From assembly GCA_026967495.1 (NCBI GenBank), contig CP114060.1, forward strand, positions 1,116,001-1,180,000: a DNA stretch of 64,000 bases. The letters are read 5' to 3'. The position numbers were made by a program, and so were the translations under genes. The stretch is from Rouxiella badensis. GTDB lineage: Bacteria; Pseudomonadota; Gammaproteobacteria; Enterobacterales; Enterobacteriaceae. Positions within the stretch are counted from its first letter, which is position 1, and the number at the start of each line of letters is the position of its first letter. Below, in pieces: positions 19,171-28,835 of this stretch. A model generated the notes under the pieces. It saw only the letters and a list, made by a program, of their open reading frames with translations. It had not been told where the DNA came from and ran no database searches.

Positions 19171-20454
19171 GTGACGCAAAGCAGCCTGCGGGCCATAAAA
19201 AATGTACGCATGCCTGATTGTGAAGGGCTGTGGCAGATTGATATCGAACAGGGAAAAATTCGCCAGATTACGGCTCAGCCGCAGAATGAGGAACAGGGCG
19301 ACGAGGTGCTCGATGCACAGGGCGGGTTGGCGCTGCCGCCGTTTATTGAGCCACACATCCACCTTGATACCACGCAGACGGCCGGTGAAGCCTCATGGAA
19401 TATCTCCGGCACGCTGTTCGAGGGGATTGAGCGTTGGGCGGAGCGCAAGGCGCTGCTGACCCACGAAGACGTTAAACAGCGCGCCTGGATCACCCTGAAA
19501 TGGCAAATTGCCAACGGTATTCAGCACGTGCGTACCCACGTTGATGTCTCGGACCCGACCCTGACCGCGCTAAAGGCGATGCTTGAGGTCAGGCAAGAGG
19601 TCGCACCCTGGATCGATTTGCAGATTGTCGCCTTCCCACAGGAAGGCATTATGTCCTATCCGAACGGTGAGGCGCTGCTCGAGGAGGCGCTGAAACTGGG
19701 GGCGGACGTGGTCGGTGCTATTCCGCATTTTGAATTTACCCGCGAATACGGCGTCGAGTCGCTGCATAAAACCTTCGCGCTGGCGAAAAAATACCACCGG
19801 CTGATTGATGTTCACTGTGACGAAATCGACGATGAACAATCGCGTTTCGTTGAAACGGTTGCGGCGCTGGCGCATCGTGAAGGCATGGGTGCGCGGGTGA
19901 CGGCGAGCCATACGACGGCCATGCACTCCTACAACGGCGCCTATACCTCGCGGCTATTTCGCCTGCTCAAGCTCTCGGGCATCAACTTTGTTGCCAATCC
20001 GCTGGTGAATATTCATCTGCAGGGTCGTTTCGACACCTATCCAAAACGCCGGGGCATTACCCGAGTGAAAGAGATGCTGGAAGCGGGGATTAACGTCTGC
20101 TTTGGTCACGATGACGTGTTTGACCCATGGTATCCGATGGGCACCGGCAATATGCTTCAGGTACTGCAAATGGGGCTGCACGTGTGTCAGTTGATGGGCT
20201 ATGAACAGATTAACGATGGCCTCAAGCTGATCACCACCTACAGCGCCAGAACCCTGAATTTGCAGGACTACGGCATCAAGAGCGGTCACGCCGCTAATCT
20301 GATTATTCTGCCTGCCGACAGTGGATTTGATGCGATTCGACGTCAGGTGCCGGTGCGCTATTCTGTACGTCATGGCCGCATTATTGCCGAGACCCAACCG
20401 GCCGAATCGGTCATTCATCTGGAGAAGAGTGAACCCGTTGATTTCACTCGTTGA
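19171..20454 (+). CDS. codA: Cytosine deaminase
   Basis: CodA hydrolyses cytosine to uracil and ammonia for pyrimidine salvage. The 427-residue frame is intact and starts at GTG 19171 behind AGAGGTAAAG. The amidohydrolase metal ligands are visible: PHIHLD (His62, His64), HCDEIDD (His215, Glu218), the ASHTTA histidine and GHDDVFDPW (His313, Asp314), matching E. coli CodA spacing. Unlike E. coli, no codB permease is adjacent; the gene stands alone, divergent from nirB, where E. coli has tsgA. Cytosine uptake would need a transporter encoded elsewhere. Confidence 0.96.
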   Translation: MTQSSLRAIKNVRMPDCEGLWQIDIEQGKIRQITAQPQNEEQGDEVLDAQGGLALPPFIEPHIHLDTTQTAGEASWNISGTLFEGIERWAERKALLTHEDVKQRAWITLKWQIANGIQHVRTHVDVSDPTLTALKAMLEVRQEVAPWIDLQIVAFPQEGIMSYPNGEALLEEALKLGADVVGAIPHFEFTREYGVESLHKTFALAKKYHRLIDVHCDEIDDEQSRFVETVAALAHREGMGARVTASHTTAMHSYNGAYTSRLFRLLKLSGINFVANPLVNIHLQGRFDTYPKRRGITRVKEMLEAGINVCFGHDDVFDPWYPMGTGNMLQVLQMGLHVCQLMGYEQINDGLKLITTYSARTLNLQDYGIKSGHAANLIILPADSGFDAIRRQVPVRYSVRHGRIIAETQPAESVIHLEKSEPVDFTR

Positions 20455-20585
20455 TTTTAGGGATAAACGCCACAGCGCGGCGATCGCGCATATTGCGTAA
20501 ATAACGGTAAAGGGCTGGCGCTACGGGGTTAGGCTCTTTAGAATCAATGCGTTTTGTGGCTTGCCTATTGGAGAAAGGAACCGTC

Positions 20586-21161
20586 ATGTTTAAACGTACT
20601 TTAGTGACCTTCACAGCTTTGCTTTCCCTCACTGCGATGGCCCCTGCGGCATTCGCAGCCAAGTCTGCGGATACCCACGTCATGCTGACCACGTCGGCGG
20701 GTAATATCGAACTGGAACTCGATAACGCGAAGGCACCGGTTTCCGTTAAGAATTTTGTTGATTACGTGCAGAGTGGTTTCTACAACAACACCATTTTCCA
20801 TCGCGTGATCCCTGGCTTCATGATTCAGGGCGGAGGTTTTACCGCCAACATGCAGCAGAAAAGCACTAATGCGCCGATCAAAAATGAGGCGGACAACGGA
20901 CTGCGCAATCTGCGCGGCACGATTTCAATGGCCCGCACCTCGGATCCTAATAGCGCCACCAGTCAGTTCTTCCTGAACGTTGCCGATAACGCCTTCCTGG
21001 ATCACGGCCAGACTGATTTCGGCTATGCTGTATTCGGTAAAGTTATCAAAGGTATGGACGTTGTAGACAAGATCTCTTCGGTGAAAACCGATAATGTGGG
21101 ACCTTACCAGAACGTGCCAAGCACCCCGATCGTTATCCTTTCAGCTAAGGTTGTGCCATAA
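20586..21161 (+). CDS. ppiA: Periplasmic peptidyl-prolyl isomerase A (cyclophilin)
   Basis: PpiA is a periplasmic cyclophilin that isomerises X-Pro bonds. I choose ATG 20586, just after GAAAGGAACC, giving 191 residues with a clear signal peptide (MFKRTLVTFTALLSLTAMAP to AFA/AKSA). Cyclophilin motifs follow: FHRVIPGFMIQGGGF with the catalytic Arg, NLRGTISMARTSDPNSATSQFF and the GKVIKGMDVVDKI closing block. It holds the same place upstream of yhfG-fic-pabA as in E. coli. Confidence 0.96.
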   Translation: MFKRTLVTFTALLSLTAMAPAAFAAKSADTHVMLTTSAGNIELELDNAKAPVSVKNFVDYVQSGFYNNTIFHRVIPGFMIQGGGFTANMQQKSTNAPIKNEADNGLRNLRGTISMARTSDPNSATSQFFLNVADNAFLDHGQTDFGYAVFGKVIKGMDVVDKISSVKTDNVGPYQNVPSTPIVILSAKVVP

Positions 21162-21234
21162 CGGTCGCCAAGCGCTGAAAATAGCCTGATTCAGGCTGCT
21201 CGTCGTCTCTGGGGCAGCCGTGCAAGGAGAAAAG

Positions 21235-22760
21235 ATGAGTGAACCCCGTGTGATTGCAAAAGCAATGCGCGCCGGAAAACCGGCTCAGAACCTGACTATT
21301 CTTCCTGCACTGGCTAACCGCCACGGCCTGATTACCGGTGCAACGGGCACCGGTAAGACGGTCACGCTACAAAAAATGGCCGAACAGTTTTCTCGCATTG
21401 GTGTGCCGGTATTCCTGGCTGATGTGAAAGGGGACCTATCGGGGATGGGGACCGAGGGGGTTGCCTCCGAGAAACTGAATGCCCGTCTGGCGGCGATTGA
21501 CGTCACCGCCTGGCAACCCACCGCCTGCACCCTTATTCCGTGGGATATCTTCGGCGAAAAGGGTCACCCGATCCGCGCCACGCTTTCCGACCTGGATCCA
21601 CTGCTGTTGGGGCGTCTGCTCAGTCTCAACGATGTTCAAAACGGCGTGCTGCAATTAGTGTTCAAGATTGCCGACGAAAATGGCCTGCTGCTGCTCGACA
21701 TGAAAGACCTGCGCGCCATGCTGCAGTTTGTCGGCGATAACGCGAAGCAGTTCCAGACCCAGTATGGCAATATCTCACCCGCTTCGATCGGCGCTATTCA
21801 GCGTGGGCTGCTGGCGCTCGAGGGGCAGGGCGCGAACCCGTTCTTCGGCGAGCCGATGCTCGACATCAACGACTTAATGAAAACCGACGCCAACGGACAG
21901 GGGATTATCAACCTGCTGGCGGCGGACAAACTTATTAATCAGCCCAAACTCTATTCGGTGTTCCTGCTGTGGCTGCTGGCAGAACTGTTCGAGCATCTGC
22001 CCGAGGTGGGCGATCTCGAGCAGCCAAAGCTGGTGTTTTTCTTTGACGAAGCCCACTTGCTGTTTAACGACGCGCCGGCGGCGCTGCTGACCAAGATTGA
22101 ACAGGTGGTCAGGCTTATCCGCTCCAAGGGGGTAGGCATCTATTTCGTGACGCAAAACCCGCTGGATATCCCGGATTCGGTGCTGGGCCAGTTGGGCAAC
22201 CGCGTTCAACACGCGCTGCGCGCCTTTACGCCACGGGACCAGAAAGCGGTCCGTGCTGCGGCGCAGACGCTGCGTGCGAATCCTGAATTTAACGTTGAAA
22301 CCGCCATTACCGAACTTGGCGTCGGCGAAGCGCTGGTCTCCTTCCTCGATGAGAAAGGACGCCCCGAGATAGTCGAACGCGCGATGGTGATTGCTCCCGA
22401 GTCAAAGATGGGGCCGCTGGGCGCTGAAGGCCTGAACAAGGCCATCAATCAGTCGCCGCTTTACGGACGCTATGAAGATGCGATAGACCGCGAATCGGCC
22501 TATGAGAAACTTTCCGTGCAGGGGTTTAACACCGTCGGTAAAGCCGCGGGCGAAGTTGAGACCCCCATCCGCAGGGCGAGAAATCTGCCGGTGGCGGGTT
22601 GATGGCTGGACTTAACGAACTGTTGTTTGGAACAACCGGTCCGCGCGGCGGTAAGCACGACGGCATTGTGCAGACTGCCGCCAAGAGCATGGCACGCGAC
22701 CTGGGCCGCGAAATTTTACGCGGCGTGCTGGGGTCCATTACCGGCAGCAGAAAGCGCTAA
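21235..22760 (+). CDS. yjgR: HerA-like ATPase of the YjgR (DUF853) family, one-base deletion near 22596
   Basis: The protein has a P-loop (ITGATGTGKTVTL), a Walker B (LVFFFDEAHLL) and the DUF853 core of HerA/FtsK-type ATPases; the role of YjgR is not known to me. ATG 21235 follows AAGGAGAAAAG. The first frame stops at 22602, and the conserved C-terminus (LNELLFGTTGPRGGKHDG to GVLGSITGSRKR) continues in another frame to 22760. One more G in the GGG at 22596-22598 would join them (LPVAGLMAGLNELLFG) and give 508 residues, close to the roughly 500 of E. coli YjgR. E. coli keeps yjgR far away from ppiA. Confidence 0.85.
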
Positions 22761-22895
22761 TCAACAGGCCTGGCTCTTAACCTGCTCGCCGTCCCGCGGG
22801 ATATTGCCCTCTGCATCGCGGCGGCCACCGGCTCAAAAATCATTCTCGACGTCTATACTTAACATCCACTGTGTTCAGTCAACGGAGGAGCAGGT

Positions 22896-23066
22896 ATGGC
22901 GACAAAAATGACGGACAAGCAGAAAGAGCAATTCTATCGCAAGCGCAGGAACCTCAATTTTCAAAGCAGCGCGGCGCTGGATGGTCTCGACACGAAACTT
23001 GTCGAGCTGACTGATGAGCAAGTCCTTGAACGGCTTGCTGCGTTGAGGAGGCATTATGAGCGATAA
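22896..23066 (+). CDS. yhfG: YhfG/FicA family antitoxin partner of Fic
   Basis: This 56-residue protein (MATKMTDKQKEQFYRKRRNL to ALRRHYER) starts at ATG 22896 behind ACGGAGGAG and overlaps fic by 11 bases. Small partners of class I Fic proteins block AMP transfer with an inhibitory helix motif (S/T)xxxE(G/N), whose Glu displaces the ATP gamma-phosphate. The matching peptide here is SAALDG, with Asp in place of Glu. Whether that still inhibits is unknown. Overlap with fic implies coupled synthesis. Confidence 0.85.
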   Translation: MATKMTDKQKEQFYRKRRNLNFQSSAALDGLDTKLVELTDEQVLERLAALRRHYER

Positions 23067-23646
23067 AGTGATTTCAGGGGCAGACCCTTATCTTTACCCT
23101 GGCCTCAACGTGCTGAAGAACCGTCTCGAAATCCGTGAATCTCATCGGCTGCATCAGGCAGAGCTGGAGTTGACCCCACTGCGGGCCGCCACTATCGAGC
23201 TTGGGCAACCTAATATGGGGCTGCCGCATCTGTGCGCCATTCACTACACCTTGTTTCAGGACTTGTTTGACTGGGCGGGAAAGCTGCGTGAGGTAGATAT
23301 CCTTAAGGATGATACGCCGTTTTGTCATTTCGCCTATATCGAGCGGGAAGGCAATAACCTGATGCAGGCGCTGGAAAACGAAGAGTATCTGCGTGGCCTG
23401 CCCGATGATGAACTCTATCAACGGCTGGCGCACTATTATTCCGAAATCAATTTGCTCCATCCTTTCCGCTACGGCAGCGGGCGCGCGCAGCGCATTTTCT
23501 TCGAACAGCTGCTGACCCACGCAGGCTATGACATTCAATGGAACAAGATCAGCCATGAGGCGTGGATTGAGGCCAACAAAGCCGCTGCCTTTGGCGATGA
23601 GCAGCCGTTATCTAATGTTTTTAAAACACTGATCAGCGACGCCTAA
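23056..23646 (+). CDS. fic: Fic family protein (adenylyltransferase fold)
   Basis: Fic enzymes transfer AMP from ATP to target hydroxyls. The frame is intact at 196 residues (E. coli Fic 200). The core motif HPFx(D/E)GNGxxxR appears at 135-146 as HPFRYGSGRAQR: the catalytic His is present, but Tyr replaces the Mg-binding Asp/Glu and Ser replaces Asn. The E. coli protein is, from memory, also degenerate there. The upstream flap region TPFCHFAYIEREGN is conserved. Activity is therefore uncertain. The yhfG-fic-pabA order is as in E. coli. Confidence 0.92.
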   Translation: MSDKVISGADPYLYPGLNVLKNRLEIRESHRLHQAELELTPLRAATIELGQPNMGLPHLCAIHYTLFQDLFDWAGKLREVDILKDDTPFCHFAYIEREGNNLMQALENEEYLRGLPDDELYQRLAHYYSEINLLHPFRYGSGRAQRIFFEQLLTHAGYDIQWNKISHEAWIEANKAAAFGDEQPLSNVFKTLISDA

Positions 23647-23743
23647 ACGCAGTCGAGTCCGGCAGGAAAAATCTGCGGGCCGTCGCCGAAAAATAGGTAG
23701 AATGGCCCGGCAAAATCTCAAGACTTCTTTAAGCCGGAAAACC

Positions 23744-24320
23744 ATGCTGCTGATTATCGATAACTATGACTCCTTCACTTATAACCTTTACCAGTATTTC
23801 TGCGAGGCTCGGTGCCGAAGTGCTGGTAAAGCGTAACGATGAACTGCAGCTTGGCGACATCACTCGGCTTAACCCTTCGCATCTGGTTATCTCACCCGGC
23901 CCCTGCACGCCAAACGAGGCAGGCATCTCGCTGAGCGCCATCGCTCATTTTGCCGACTCAATGCCGATTTTGGGCGTCTGTCTTGGACATCAGGCGATGG
24001 CGCAGAGCTTCGGAGCTCAAGTCGTGCGCGCTCGTCAGGTGATGCACGGAAAGACCTCGCTGATTGAGCATACCGGCACGGGAGTCTTTGCTGGCCTGAA
24101 TCATCCGTTGACGGTCACCCGTTATCATTCGCTGGTGGTGAAACCAGACACCTTGCCCGCGTGTTTTTCACTGACTGCCTGGACCGGCAGCGCCGCGTGC
24201 CCGGACGAGATTATGGGCATCGCGCATTGTGAATTGCCGCTGCATGGCGTGCAGTTCCATCCTGAAAGCATTCTCAGCGAACAAGGTCATCAGCTGCTCG
24301 ATAATTTCCTTAAAATTTAG
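23744..24320 (+). CDS. pabA: Aminodeoxychorismate synthase glutaminase subunit, frame broken by +1 at 23804-23810
   Basis: PabA supplies ammonia from glutamine to PabB for 4-amino-4-deoxychorismate, a folate precursor. ATG 23744 opens MLLIIDNYDSFTYNLYQYFC. The frame breaks at GAGGCTC; restoring GAGCTC reads YFCELGAEVLVKRNDEL and continues to 24320. The class I amidotransferase triad is present: Cys in GVCLGHQAMAQ, and His and Glu in VQFHPESIL. The repaired product has 191 residues (E. coli 187). An intact GAGCTC survives at 24013 in the same gene, so the disturbance is frequent but not complete. Confidence 0.95.
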
Positions 24321-24379
24321 AGCATTAAAAATTACTTACAGCAGAACCGCGATTAACGTTTGCCTGTGAGTGATTTTTT

Positions 24380-24413
24380 ATGCATATTTTGTGATTATAT
24401 TTTCACATTCATT
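24380..24413. promoter_or_regulatory. Possible ArgR operator upstream of argD
   Basis: An AT-rich imperfect palindromic stretch (TGCATATTTTGTGATTA, then TATTTTCACATTCAT) lies 50-80 bases before argD and resembles paired ARG boxes (TGAAT-W4-ATTCA type). The TGTGA/TCACA halves look CRP-like, but their spacing is eight, not six. Assignment to ArgR is inferred from the gene. Confidence 0.4.
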
Positions 24414-24462
24414 TCGAGTGTGATCCCCTGACAGTAGCGGCAGCGCAAAGGAGAGTAGGGCA

Positions 24463-25677
24463 ATGACAGAAAAAGCAGCGGTAGGGCGTGATGCATTTGA
24501 TCGGGTTATTTTGCCGGTTTATTCACCAGCCAAGTTTATTCCAGTCAAAGGTAAAGGCAGTCGCGTATGGGACCAGCAGGGTACCGAGTATGTCGATTTC
24601 GCCGGGGGTATCGCGGTCACTGCGCTGGGCCATTGCCATCCTGCGCTGGTTGAGGCGCTGCACAAGCAGGGCGAAACGCTCTGGCACGTGAGCAACGTCT
24701 TCACCAATGAGCCTGCGCTGCGTCTGGCGCAGAAGCTGATTGACGCTACTTTTGCCGATCGCGTGTTCTTTGCCAACTCCGGCGCAGAAGCCAATGAAGC
24801 GGCATTCAAGCTGGCGCGCTACTACTCTTCTGCCAAGCACAGCCCGTATAAAAGCAAAATCATCGCCTTCCATAACGGGTTCCATGGCCGCACGCTGTTT
24901 ACCGTATCCGTTGGGGGACAGCCTAAATATTCCGACGGTTTCGGCCCTAAACCTGCCGATATCGTCCACGTGCCGTTCAACGATCTGGATGCGGTGAAGG
25001 CTGTTATCGACGATCACACCTGTGCCATCGTGGTGGAGCCGATTCAGGGTGAGGGCGGCGTCACGCCAGCCACGCAGGCGTTCCTGCAGGGGCTACGCGA
25101 GCTGTGCGATGCCAACAAGGCACTGCTGGTGTTCGATGAGGTACAGAGCGGCATGGGCCGTAGCGGCAAGCTGTTCAGCTACATGCACTACGGCGTCACT
25201 CCAGACATTCTGACCACCGCTAAGGCACTGGGCGGCGGCTTCCCGGTGAGTGCGATGATCACCACCGAAGAAGTGGCCTCGGTGATGGCACCGGGCAAAC
25301 ACGGTACCACCTACGGCGGTAACCCGCTGGCCTGCGCCGTTGCTGAAGCTGCGCTGGACGTGATTAACACCCCTGAAGTGCTGGCTGGTATTGAAGAGCG
25401 CCGCAACGCCTTTATCCAGGCGCTGGAAGCGATTAACGCCAAATACCACGTCTTCAGCGAGTTCCGTGGTCAGGGCCTGCTGATCGGTGCCGAACTGGCG
25501 GATAAATACAAAAACCGTGCGGGAGAATTCCTGACGGCTTCGGCAGAGTTTGGCCTGATGATGCTGGTGGCGGGGACCAACGTGCTGCGTTTCGCACCGT
25601 CATTGGTTATCGACTTCGCCGACATCAGCGAAGGCATGGCGCGCTTCGAAAAAGCGGTTAAGAAAATCGTCGGCTAA
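24463..25677 (+). CDS. argD: Acetylornithine / succinyldiaminopimelate aminotransferase
   Basis: ArgD is a PLP-dependent class III aminotransferase used in arginine and lysine synthesis. The 404-residue frame is intact behind AAAGGAGAGTAGGGC. Signatures are the phosphate-binding FANSGAEANEAAFKLAR, HNGFHGRT, EPIQGEGG, FDEVQSGMGRSG and the Schiff-base lysine in TTAKALGGGFP, with GTTYGGNPLA near the end. It follows pabA by 142 bases. The convergent yhfK lies downstream, with a T-rich/GGAGGAAAGG stretch at 25681-25712 between them. Confidence 0.97.
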   Translation: MTEKAAVGRDAFDRVILPVYSPAKFIPVKGKGSRVWDQQGTEYVDFAGGIAVTALGHCHPALVEALHKQGETLWHVSNVFTNEPALRLAQKLIDATFADRVFFANSGAEANEAAFKLARYYSSAKHSPYKSKIIAFHNGFHGRTLFTVSVGGQPKYSDGFGPKPADIVHVPFNDLDAVKAVIDDHTCAIVVEPIQGEGGVTPATQAFLQGLRELCDANKALLVFDEVQSGMGRSGKLFSYMHYGVTPDILTTAKALGGGFPVSAMITTEEVASVMAPGKHGTTYGGNPLACAVAEAALDVINTPEVLAGIEERRNAFIQALEAINAKYHVFSEFRGQGLLIGAELADKYKNRAGEFLTASAEFGLMMLVAGTNVLRFAPSLVIDFADISEGMARFEKAVKKIVG

Positions 25678-25714
25678 TCAATACTCTCCTTTCCTCCTCT
25701 ACCGGAGGAAAGGA

Positions 25715-27793
25715 TCACTCCTTCACTCTTCGCGTTAACCAAATTCCGTGATGTGGCCTTTGCTTCCAGGCAAGGGACGAGATGGTGTGCATGGCGCTAA
25801 GGTGTGCCAGCATACGGCGCAAATGACGCTCCATTTCGGTAATCGGCATGTCAGGATGCTGATCTGGGGCATTGAAAAGCGATTTCTCACTGCTCGGCCC
25901 GTCATAGGTCAGGCGCTGCTGGCAACTTTGCAACGCAATCTCGCAGGTCTGCAAATACTCCATCGCCAGTTTGGGCGTCAGCATATAGTGCTCGCGCGCC
26001 AGAATTGTCATGCCATTAATGTGGTCCACCAGAAACTGACTGTGCGTGACCCACAGCCGCATATCGGTCAGATAGTGCGAATTAAAGCCGGGTTCCTGCA
26101 TTGCCTGATTCAACGAGGTAAACAGTTGATTGTGCGCCTGATTGACCTTCATGCGCGCATAGGCCAGTTCGGCCGGGTCAGGATCCTCGTGCAATACCAG
26201 CCGGATAGCCTGCTGGTCTGCCTCCAGCGCCTGATAGGCATTGGTGCGCAGCAAACCACTTTGCCACTGCGGCCATAGCCAGATAGTGCCGCCAAACGCC
26301 AGCGCACAGCCAATTAGCGTGTCCAGCAGCCTCGGCAGCAGAAAGTTGGCCCCGTTTAGCCCCAGTATTTGCAAGGTATAGACGGCGGTTACCGTGAGGC
26401 CAATCATTCCCAGTCCGTAGTTTTTTCGCAGTACGGTGTAGGAAATCAGCGTAATCATCAGCATGAAAAACAGCGTGAGATTTTGCGGCAGCGCGAGCTG
26501 AAGCAACCCGGCTGCGGCGATAAGGCCCGCCAGCGTGCCCAACGCACGGTGCTGAATACGCACGCGGGTGGCGTTATAGCCGTTCTGGCTGACCAGCAGG
26601 GTAGTCAGCAGGATCCAATAAGGTTTAGGCAGATTAAAGAACATGCCGAGGCTGCTGCCAAGCGCCAAAATTACGCCGAGCCGTGCGGCATTGCGCAGGG
26701 CGGCGGACTTGACGGAAAGATAGCCTTTCAGCGCGGGCCAGAAGGGCAGACGATGCTGCGTTTGCATCAGGTCGCGGCGATACAGCGGACGCTGGGTGCG
26801 CAGCAGTCGGGCGATGCGGCTGAAATGGTAGTAGCAAAACTGCCCGACGGGATTGTCACGATAGCGAGAGGCTATTTTTTCCAGCGCGGCCAGCTCGTTG
26901 GCCATTGTGAACCGCTCCGAGCGCCGATGGTAGAGGATGTCGCTCGCGATAACGCGCAGCCGTGCGGCAATGACCTGCGCATTGCGGCGGATAACCGCCT
27001 CGGCGTGGCTTTCCTCAACCAGCTTTTGCACTTCTGCGGGCAGGTGCAGGCTTACGGTGATGTGCTCCTGCAGGTCGAGCGCCACCTGAAAACTGCGCAG
27101 CAGCCTTTTATGATGCTGATGATTGCCCGTCGGCAGCATGTGCAGCTGCTGATAGAGGGTGGCAATCAGGTCAATGACCTGCTGTTGTCGTTTCAACAGC
27201 GGCGGCAGCGCGGTTTCGGGGTCGGTGTGCTGGGTGAGCAGGCTGTATTTTGCTTCGAAATAATCGGCGAGTTCGACGTAGAGCTGGCTCAGCGTCTCGC
27301 GCATCGGCTGCTCTTCGGAGAGCCGAAACCAAAACCAGTTGAACAGCCCATACCAGGCGGTACCTACGACAAACAGCAGCGGAGCGTGCCAGATGGGCAC
27401 CACACCGGCCATACTGAGGGTAAAGATGCTGGCGACCAGCGCGCCGGGCAGCAGGCGGCCGTGCAGCGGGCTGATTTCACCCGTGACGCCCAGTACCAGC
27501 GTCAGGCCAAGCATGATGAGCGGCAGCGGAACATGCCAGTTAATCAGCATCAGCTGGAGAAGAATACTGCTCAAGGCAAACAGCGAACCGCCGATAACCA
27601 GACGTTTGAAGAAGCGCTTATGCGGCGTATCGAGACCGGAGATATTGCAGCAGGCGGGGACCAGCGCAAACAGCATCCCGAGCTTCAGCTGACCAAACAG
27701 CATGGCAAAACCAATAGGCAGGCAGAGGACCAGCGTCTGTCTCAGCGCGTAGTTAACCTCGGGGTGGTAGAAGATTCGTCGCCAAAGCGTCAT
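25715..27793 (-). CDS. yhfK: YhfK inner-membrane protein (FUSC/YccS-like family)
   Basis: YhfK belongs to the FUSC/YccS group of aromatic-acid-exporter-like membrane proteins; its substrate is not known. I prefer ATG 27793 (MTLWRRIFYHPEVNYALRQT), matching the E. coli start, over an upstream frame start at 27829. It encodes 692 residues with two membrane bundles: residues about 15-150 (TLVLCLPIGFAMLFG and others) and about 380-500 (LGVILALGSSLGMFFNLP, TLFFMLMITLISYTVL). These are separated and followed by soluble regions. It is convergent with argD and lies just downstream of crp on the same strand. Confidence 0.92.
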   Translation of the reverse strand: MTLWRRIFYHPEVNYALRQTLVLCLPIGFAMLFGQLKLGMLFALVPACCNISGLDTPHKRFFKRLVIGGSLFALSSILLQLMLINWHVPLPLIMLGLTLVLGVTGEISPLHGRLLPGALVASIFTLSMAGVVPIWHAPLLFVVGTAWYGLFNWFWFRLSEEQPMRETLSQLYVELADYFEAKYSLLTQHTDPETALPPLLKRQQQVIDLIATLYQQLHMLPTGNHQHHKRLLRSFQVALDLQEHITVSLHLPAEVQKLVEESHAEAVIRRNAQVIAARLRVIASDILYHRRSERFTMANELAALEKIASRYRDNPVGQFCYYHFSRIARLLRTQRPLYRRDLMQTQHRLPFWPALKGYLSVKSAALRNAARLGVILALGSSLGMFFNLPKPYWILLTTLLVSQNGYNATRVRIQHRALGTLAGLIAAAGLLQLALPQNLTLFFMLMITLISYTVLRKNYGLGMIGLTVTAVYTLQILGLNGANFLLPRLLDTLIGCALAFGGTIWLWPQWQSGLLRTNAYQALEADQQAIRLVLHEDPDPAELAYARMKVNQAHNQLFTSLNQAMQEPGFNSHYLTDMRLWVTHSQFLVDHINGMTILAREHYMLTPKLAMEYLQTCEIALQSCQQRLTYDGPSSEKSLFNAPDQHPDMPITEMERHLRRMLAHLSAMHTISSLAWKQRPHHGIWLTRRVKE

Positions 27794-27858
27794 TAATTTT
27801 GTGTAACGTGACGAATAAAAACGGCGCACCAGAAGACTGCTGCGCCGTTTTTAAGGGA

Positions 27859-28491
27859 TTAACGGGTGCCGTAAACGACAATCGTTTTACCGTGTGCCGA
27901 GATCAGGCTCTGATCTTCAAGCATTTTAAGAATTCGACCGACAGTCTCGCGTGAACAACCGACGATCTGGCCAATTTCCTGACGGGTGATCTTGATCTGC
28001 ATGCCATCTGGATGGGTCATGGCGTCTGGTTGCTTGGCCAGATTCAGCAGAGTTTGCGCAATGCGTCCGGTTACGTCGAGGAAAGCCAGGTTACCGACTT
28101 TCTCCGAGGTAATCTGGAGTCGACTCGCCATCTGTGCAGACAGGCGCATCAGGATATCCGGGTTAACCTGGATCAGCTGACGAAACTTCTTGTAGGAAAT
28201 CTCAGCGACTTCACAGGCAGTTTTTGCTCTTACCCACGCACTACGTTCCTGACCTTCTTCGAAGAGTCCCAGCTCACCGATGAAGTCACCTTGGTTAAGG
28301 TAGGAAAGTATCATCTCTTTGCCTTCTTCATCTTTAATCAGCACGGCAACCGAGCCTTTCACGATGTAGTAAAGCGTTTCGGCTTTTTCACCTTGGTGAA
28401 TCAGCGTACTTTTAGAGGGGTACTTGTGTATATGACAATGAGACAGGAACCATTCGAGAGTAGGGTCTGTTTGTGGCTTGCCGAGAACCAT
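27859..28491 (-). CDS. crp: cAMP receptor protein
   Basis: CRP is the global cAMP-dependent activator. The intact 210-residue frame is near identical to E. coli CRP: the cAMP-binding beta-roll with the phosphate cassette IGELGLFEEGQERSAWVRA, the dimer helix, and the HTH recognition segment IGQIVGCSRETVGRIL. It is divergent from yhfA with a 344-base region between them, where autoregulation is expected from E. coli. Confidence 0.99.
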   Translation of the reverse strand: MVLGKPQTDPTLEWFLSHCHIHKYPSKSTLIHQGEKAETLYYIVKGSVAVLIKDEEGKEMILSYLNQGDFIGELGLFEEGQERSAWVRAKTACEVAEISYKKFRQLIQVNPDILMRLSAQMASRLQITSEKVGNLAFLDVTGRIAQTLLNLAKQPDAMTHPDGMQIKITRQEIGQIVGCSRETVGRILKMLEDQSLISAHGKTIVVYGTR

Positions 28492-28835
28492 TAGTTATTA
28501 TCCTCTTTTTATCGCTGCCCAAAATCACAGGGCTCAAAATCCCTGTTCGGCGATTTTTTACTTCGCGCTCTTTTAGCATATGAACTGACCAGCAATGCTG
28601 CAAGCGGCTTGAGGCGTGAATTAGGCAGTAATTTGCCATAATCACCAAGGTTATCCTGTTAAACCCAAAAACCCCGGCCGCAACTTGTTGGAAAGTTTCT
28701 TTCGCCTTGTTTGTAGCACAGCTTTGGTGACGTGTCTTGTGTTGTCTCGCTTCAGCATGATGCGGATCGAGTTCCATTGCCAGTTTCAGGGGTTAAGGGT
28801 AGTCTGTTTTGAAAATTATTACCGGAGAAAGGCAA
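28492..28835. promoter_or_regulatory. crp-yhfA divergent intergenic region
   Basis: These 344 bases must hold the crp and yhfA promoters. A short hairpin CAGGG-N8-CCCTG lies at about 28528-28545 and contains an undisturbed GGGCTC (28530-28535). I found no strong TGTGA-N6-TCACA site by eye. No ORF is supported. Confidence 0.45.

Noticed and set aside
24390..24407. CRP site upstream of argD (TGTGA...TCACA)
   Set aside because: The half-sites are separated by eight bases rather than six; an ARG-box reading fits the gene better.
26369..27796. 475-codon plus-strand ORF opposite yhfK
   Set aside because: Antisense shadow of yhfK: Gln/Arg/His-rich composition without domains, while the minus strand encodes the conserved YhfK protein.
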